This document shows, piece by piece, positions 59,549 through 64,000 of a stretch of 64,000 nucleotides of DNA (the stretch's first letter is position 1; every line of letters begins with the position of its first letter). This DNA is from Dactylosporangium fulvum (lineage in GTDB: Bacteria > Actinomycetota > Actinomycetes > Mycobacteriales > Micromonosporaceae), in assembly GCF_025137375.1 (NCBI RefSeq), contig NZ_CP073720.1:10130501-10194500 (forward strand), written 5' to 3'. The position numbers and the translations under genes were made by a program. The notes beneath the pieces are model-generated. The model had not been told where the DNA came from. It was given only the letters and a program-made list of their open reading frames with translations, and searched no databases.

Positions 59549-61576
59549 ATGTCACGGAGCACCACACGAGTACCACCGCGGTGGTCCGCGGCGGCGACCG
59601 CGGCCGCCGTCGGCCTCGGCGTCCTCGTCGCCGGTGGCACCACCGCCTATGCCTCGCCGTCCGCCGCCGCGGTGACGCGGGCCGCCCTCAACCCGTCGCT
59701 CGTCGCCGGTCGGGGCGCCGACGTCGACTTCGTCGAGCAGGAGGCCGAGAACGCCAAGACCAACGGGGTGGTCATCGGCCCGGACCGCACCGCGTACACG
59801 TTGCCCTCGGAGGCATCGGGCCGCAGCGCGGTCAAACTCATACCGGGCCAGTGGGTCGAGTTCACGCTGCCGAGTGCCGCCAACGCGATCAACGTGCGGT
59901 ACAGCATCCCGGACGCGCCCAACGGCGGCGGCATCACCGCGCCGCTCAACGTGACGGTCAACGGCGGGTCCTCGCGGACCATGACGCTGACGTCGCAGTA
60001 CTCCTGGCTGTACAACCAGTATCCGTTCTCCAACGACCCCAACGCCGACCTGCTGCACCCCGACTGGTGGATCACCGAGTGCGGCTGCGTGCCGGCCGCG
60101 ACCACGCCGGCGCCGCAGATCACCAAGCCGTTCCGCCCGACCCACTTCTACGACGAGCAGCGCCTGCTGCTCGGCAAGACGTACCGGGCGGGCGACAAGG
60201 TCCGGCTGCAGGTCCCGAAGAACAGCAACGCCGCCTGGACCGTCATCGACCTGCTCGACTCGCAGCTGGTCGGCGCGCCGAAGATCAACCTGATCGCGGC
60301 GAACGTGCTGGCCTTCGGCGCCGACCCGACGGGACGGCGTGAGTCGGCCGACGCGTTCGACCGGGCGATCGCCTTCGCCAAGAAGACGAAGCTCAAGGTC
60401 TACATCCCGCCGGGCATCTATCAGGTCAACCGCCACATCGTCGTCGACAACGTGACGATCGAGGGCGCCGGCAGCTGGTACACCATCATCAAGGGCAAAG
60501 AGGTCGCGCTCTCCGAGCCCCTGCCCGACCTGTCGATCCACACCGGCGTCGGGTTCTACGGCAAGGACGCCAAGGACGGCGGCAGCAACAACGTCCACCT
60601 GTCCGGCTTCTCGATCATCGGTGACGTCCGCGAGCGCATCGACACCGACCAGGTCAACGGCATCGGTGGCGCGATGAGCAACTCGACCATCGACGGGCTG
60701 TACATCCAGCACACGAAGGTGGGCCTGTGGTTCGACGGCCCGATGACCAACACGCACGTCAAGAACGTGACGGTCGTCGACCAGATCGCCGACGGCCTGA
60801 ACTTCCACACCGGCGTCACCAACTCGAGCGTCAAGAACAGCTTCTGGCGCAACACCGGTGACGACGCGCTGGCCATGTGGTCGGAGAAGACGGTCAACGC
60901 CAACAACACGTTCGACCGCAACACGATCCAGAGCCCGACGCTGGCCAACGGCATCGCCATCTACGGCGGCAAGAACATCACGGTCTCGAACAACCTGGTG
61001 GCCGACCCGGTCCGCGAGGGCAGCGCCCTGCACCTGGGCACGCGGTTCGGCGCGGAGCCGTTCAGCGGCACGATCAACATCACGAACAACACCACGGTCC
61101 GGTCCGGCACCTACGAGCTGAACTGGAACATCGGCCTGGGTGCGATCTGGCTGTTCGCGCTGGAGAAGAACATCGACGCGAACATCCAGGTGGTCGGCGA
61201 CCACTTCCTCGACAACACCTACAACGCGATCATGCTGGTCGTCGACTGGCCGGTGAAGGACCTGTACTCGATCACGAACGTCCACTTCAAGGACGTCCGC
61301 GTCGACGGTACGGGCACCTCCGTGATCTCGGCCCGGGCGGCCGGCTCGGCGACGTTCGAGAACGTGGACGCCCGCAACGTCGGCGCCGTCGGCGTCAACA
61401 ACTGCGGCTCGTTCCACTTCACCCCGGCAGGCTCGGAGTTCTCCCTGGTCGACCTGGGCGGCAACGACGGCGGCGGCACCACGGGCCCGTGGCTGGCGCC
61501 GTGGGAGCTGCCGAACACCATCACCTGCGATGACCGCCCGCCGGTTGTCGTGCCCCCGGCGCCCGCGCCGTGGTGA
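59549..61576 (+). CDS. Secreted beta-helix glycanase, GH87-like (alpha-1,3-glucanase type)
   Basis: The 675-residue protein has a signal (AATAAAVGLGVLVAGGTTAYA), a CBM35/CBM6-like module (DVDFVEQEAENAKTNGVVIG with GQWVEFTLPSAANAINVRYS), then a right-handed beta-helix: NVLAFGADPTGRRESADAFD, YIPPGIYQVNRHIVVDNVTI, EGAGSWYTIIKGKEVAL, and coils rich in N-x-T and D-x-D (NTGDDALAMWSEKTVNANNT). This is the layout of GH87 alpha-1,3-glucanases and related mycodextranases. ATG 59549 has GAGAGAAACGAG before it. It likely digests fungal or bacterial alpha-glucan. A strong terminator follows. Confidence 0.8.
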   Translation: MSRSTTRVPPRWSAAATAAAVGLGVLVAGGTTAYASPSAAAVTRAALNPSLVAGRGADVDFVEQEAENAKTNGVVIGPDRTAYTLPSEASGRSAVKLIPGQWVEFTLPSAANAINVRYSIPDAPNGGGITAPLNVTVNGGSSRTMTLTSQYSWLYNQYPFSNDPNADLLHPDWWITECGCVPAATTPAPQITKPFRPTHFYDEQRLLLGKTYRAGDKVRLQVPKNSNAAWTVIDLLDSQLVGAPKINLIAANVLAFGADPTGRRESADAFDRAIAFAKKTKLKVYIPPGIYQVNRHIVVDNVTIEGAGSWYTIIKGKEVALSEPLPDLSIHTGVGFYGKDAKDGGSNNVHLSGFSIIGDVRERIDTDQVNGIGGAMSNSTIDGLYIQHTKVGLWFDGPMTNTHVKNVTVVDQIADGLNFHTGVTNSSVKNSFWRNTGDDALAMWSEKTVNANNTFDRNTIQSPTLANGIAIYGGKNITVSNNLVADPVREGSALHLGTRFGAEPFSGTINITNNTTVRSGTYELNWNIGLGAIWLFALEKNIDANIQVVGDHFLDNTYNAIMLVVDWPVKDLYSITNVHFKDVRVDGTGTSVISARAAGSATFENVDARNVGAVGVNNCGSFHFTPAGSEFSLVDLGGNDGGGTTGPWLAPWELPNTITCDDRPPVVVPPAPAPW

Positions 61577-61600
61577 CGCAGCACCTGAACTGAAGCACGA

Positions 61601-61635
61601 CAGAGGCGCCCGGGCCGAAAGCCCGGGCGCCTCTG
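61601..61635 (+). terminator. Stem-loop after the glycanase gene
   Basis: Arms CAGAGGCGCCCGGGC and GCCCGGGCGCCTCTG (15 bp, perfect) around the loop CGAAA, 24 bp after the stop. One of the strongest hairpins in the window. Confidence 0.85.
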
Positions 61636-61794
61636 GACGACCGGCGCGGGCGGATCGGTGACGCCGACGAGGTCAGCGACGGTGCCCCTACCTCGAACCC
61701 TTGACCACGGGTTCGTACATCCTGACGTTCATTCACGGACACCGTTTCCCAATATGCTGCGGCGAATCTGCTTTCCCTTCGACGGAGGCTCAGG

Positions 61795-64000
61795 TTGTTA
61801 CGCCGCAGGATCTTCAGCGCACTCGGCGTGCTTGTCGTCGGTGGTGCCGGTGCGTTAACCGCCCAAACCACTGCGTTCGCCGCGGATACCCCGTTCATCA
61901 GCGAAATTCACTACGACAACGTCGGCACCGACTCCGGTGAGGCCATCGAGATCGAGGCGCCCGCCGGGTTCGACCTGACCGGCTGGCAGATCGTCCTCTA
62001 CAACGGCAACGGCGGGGCGCCGTACAACACCCGGACGCTCTCCGGCAGTGTGCCGGACGCCGGCGTGGTCGTCGCGACCTACCCCGTCGACGGGATCCAG
62101 AACGGCTCACCGGACGGCGTCGCGCTCGTCCGGGCCGACGGTACCGTCGCCGAGTTCCTCACCTACGAGGGCACCTTCACCGCCGTCGGCGGGCCCGCGA
62201 ACGGCCTGACCGGCACCGACATCGGCGTCGCGGAAACCTCCACCACCCCGGTCGGGTTCAGCCTGCAGAAGATCGGCGGCACCTGGCGCGAGGCGGCCGC
62301 GAACAGCTTCGGCACCCGCAACACCGGCGGCGGGAACCCCGACCCGGACCCGGATCCGACCGACTGCGACAGCCTGGTCGTCGACCACACGATCGCCGAG
62401 GTCCAGGGCACCGGCGCCGGCACGCCGCTCGCCGGGACCCGGGTCGTGGTCGAGGGTGTCGTCACCGCCGACGAGCGGACCGGCGGCTACAACGGCATCT
62501 ACGTCCAGACCGTGGGCAGCGGCGGCCAGGCGCCGGCCGCCGGCCGGGCGTCCGACGGCATCTTCGTCTACCTGACCAGCAACACCGCCATCCACCCGTC
62601 GGTCGCGATCGGTGACCGGGTCCGGGTGGGCGGCACGCCCAGCGAGTTCAGCGGCCTGACCGAGCTGACCATCGGCGGCAAGAACGACGTGCAGGTCTGC
62701 GAGCAGGGCGTCGCGCTGCCCGCGCCGGCGCCGCTGAGCCTGCCGCTCGACGACGCCGGCCGCGAGTCGGTGGAGTCGATGCTGGTCGCGCCGATCGGCC
62801 AGTTCACCGTCTCCGAGGTCTACAACACCAACCGGTACGGCGAGGTCGTCCTCGCCGCCGGCGACAAGGCCCTGCCGAACCCGACCGACCTGGCCCGCCC
62901 GGGCTCGCCGGCGGCGCTGCAGGCCGCGGCCGACAACAAGCTCCGGCGGCTGCTCGTCGACGACGGCAAGACCACCAACCTGTCGACGGCCGGCCTGATG
63001 CCGCCGTACTTCTCGCCCGGCAACCCGCTGCGGGTCGGTGACACGGTCGAGTCGTTCGGTCCGAGCGTCCTGTCGTACGGGTTCAACGAGTGGCGGCTCC
63101 AGCCGACGGTCCCGGTCGACGCGAACACGCCGCCGGCCGCCCGCACCACCTTCAAGGTGACCAACCCGCGGACCACCGGGCCGCAGCCCGTCGGCGGCGA
63201 CCTCAAGCTGGCCAGCTTCAACGTGCTCAACTACTTCGTCCACTTCGGCGGCGACGCGCGCGGCGCCGACGACGAGGCCGGGCTGGCGAAGCAGGGGGCG
63301 AAAATCGTCTCGGCGATCAACGCCCTCGGCGCCGACGTGGTCGCGCTGGAGGAGATCGAGAACTCGGTGCGGTTCAACCCGGCCGACCCGCAGCAGGCGC
63401 TCAAGCGCCTGGTCACCGCGCTGAACACGGCGGCCGGCGCGGGCACGTGGGACTACGTGCGCTACCCGGCGCAGCTGCCGCCCGCCGCGCAGCAGGACTT
63501 CATCACGACCGCGATCATCTTCAAGCCCGCCAAGGTGCAGACGGTGGGTGAGCCGCGGGCGCTGAACGACGAGACGGTCTGGTTCAACGCGCGGGAGCCG
63601 ATCGCGCAGACCTTCAAGTCGGGCCTGCTCACGTTCACGGTCGTCGCCAACCACCTCAAGTCCAAGAGCACCTCGGACGCGGCGGTCGGCGACAACGCCG
63701 ACAAGGGTGACGGTCAGGGCGCGTTCAACGGCGACCGGGTGCGCCAGGCGCGGTCGCTCGTCGGGTTCGTGAACCAACTGAAGGCGGACACCCGCAGCGA
63801 GGACGTGCTGCTGCTGGGCGACTTCAACGCGTACACCTTCGAAGACCCGATGCAGGTCCTGTACGACGCGGGGTACCGCGACCTCAACACCGCCGGCAAG
63901 GCGACCTACGTCTTCGGTGGCGAGTCCGGCTCGCTGGACCACGCGGTGGCCTCGCCGTCGCTGGCCGCCCGGGTCGCCGGCGTCGACGTGTGGCAGATCA
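61795..64000 (+). CDS. ExeM/NucH-type extracellular nuclease, 3'-partial
   Basis: TTG 61795 has GGAGG seven bases upstream. The frame stays open to the end of the window, 735 codons. It reads a signal (FSALGVLVVGGAGALTAQTTAFA), a lamin-tail domain (PFISEIHYDNVGTDSGEAIE and LTGWQIVLYNGNGG), a Pro/Asp linker, an OB-fold DNA-binding region (VVVEGVVTADERTGGYNGIY), and an endonuclease/exonuclease/phosphatase domain: LKLASFNVLNYFVHFGGDAR, GADVVALEEIENSVRF (the metal Glu), VVANHLKSKS and LLLGDFNAYTFEDPM. It would degrade extracellular DNA. The catalytic His of the end lies near GSLDHAVASPSL and is inside the window. Confidence 0.9.
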   Translation, partial: MLRRRIFSALGVLVVGGAGALTAQTTAFAADTPFISEIHYDNVGTDSGEAIEIEAPAGFDLTGWQIVLYNGNGGAPYNTRTLSGSVPDAGVVVATYPVDGIQNGSPDGVALVRADGTVAEFLTYEGTFTAVGGPANGLTGTDIGVAETSTTPVGFSLQKIGGTWREAAANSFGTRNTGGGNPDPDPDPTDCDSLVVDHTIAEVQGTGAGTPLAGTRVVVEGVVTADERTGGYNGIYVQTVGSGGQAPAAGRASDGIFVYLTSNTAIHPSVAIGDRVRVGGTPSEFSGLTELTIGGKNDVQVCEQGVALPAPAPLSLPLDDAGRESVESMLVAPIGQFTVSEVYNTNRYGEVVLAAGDKALPNPTDLARPGSPAALQAAADNKLRRLLVDDGKTTNLSTAGLMPPYFSPGNPLRVGDTVESFGPSVLSYGFNEWRLQPTVPVDANTPPAARTTFKVTNPRTTGPQPVGGDLKLASFNVLNYFVHFGGDARGADDEAGLAKQGAKIVSAINALGADVVALEEIENSVRFNPADPQQALKRLVTALNTAAGAGTWDYVRYPAQLPPAAQQDFITTAIIFKPAKVQTVGEPRALNDETVWFNAREPIAQTFKSGLLTFTVVANHLKSKSTSDAAVGDNADKGDGQGAFNGDRVRQARSLVGFVNQLKADTRSEDVLLLGDFNAYTFEDPMQVLYDAGYRDLNTAGKATYVFGGESGSLDHAVASPSLAARVAGVDVWQI

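Noticed and set aside
1..64000. tRNA or rRNA genes
   Set aside because: I scanned the gaps for T-loop-like GGTTCGA or GGTTCAA contexts with matching acceptor ends and found none I could fold by eye.

Overview
The window is high-GC DNA with actinobacterial gene style: GTG and TTG starts, 4-nt ATGA/GTGA overlaps, purS-purQ-purL order, MaoC/FabG/thiolase lipid genes, a SigE-type ECF sigma factor and an NIT-type sensor kinase with a roadblock partner. Gene content fits a filamentous actinomycete, most likely Micromonosporaceae; the family is inferred, since no rRNA or marker locus is present. It reads as chromosome with a few decayed accessory pieces. I saw no rRNA, tRNA, CRISPR array, transposase or integrase.

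Layout. 1-4.3 kb is an accessory edge: a DUF4352 protein, the front part of a phage tail gene, a stand-alone condensation-domain protein, a doc toxin remnant, a lipoprotein with a coupled mini membrane protein, and a small hypothetical. 4.3-10 kb is purine synthesis (purS, purQ, purL, purB) with a ComB-family phosphatase behind purL. 10-15.3 kb holds a fused sugar-permease-like protein and a divergent thiolase / FabG4-like / MaoC lipid locus around a perfect palindromic operator. 15.3-25.7 kb is a glycan locus: GT-C-like membrane protein, WecE-type sugar aminotransferase, GtrA and GT2 transferase, facing an operon ACP-SDR-AMP ligase-LuxE-LuxC, with a GNAT beside it. 25.7-38.6 kb carries a SigE-family sigma factor with a membrane HAF-repeat protein, a GlcE-like oxidase, a lipoprotein hydrolase, oligopeptidase B, a DnaA-box cluster, threonine dehydratase, an NIT kinase-roadblock-TAXI operon and two small membrane proteins. 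38.6-44.4 kb is one very large secreted amylase-pullulanase.

44.4-46.3 kb holds a frameshifted lipoprotein and MarR, PadR and HAAS-domain genes. 46.3-48.2 kb is a gene-free island of nested palindromes and tandem repeats. 48.2-59.2 kb is a mixed housekeeping region (HTH protein, YbjN-like chaperone, aldehyde dehydrogenase, MFS, GlxA-type regulator, gamma-glutamyltransferase, ECF42 sigma, LysE exporter, GNAT, internally deleted VOC protein, BioA). 59.5-64 kb has two secreted enzymes: a beta-helix glycanase and an ExeM/NucH-type nuclease running off the end.

The most interesting items are the LuxC/LuxE/ACP module inside a sugar-modification locus, a family of long perfect palindromes that mostly sit just after stop codons, a large foldback element around one of these palindromes, and a dense DnaA-box cluster far from any dnaA gene.
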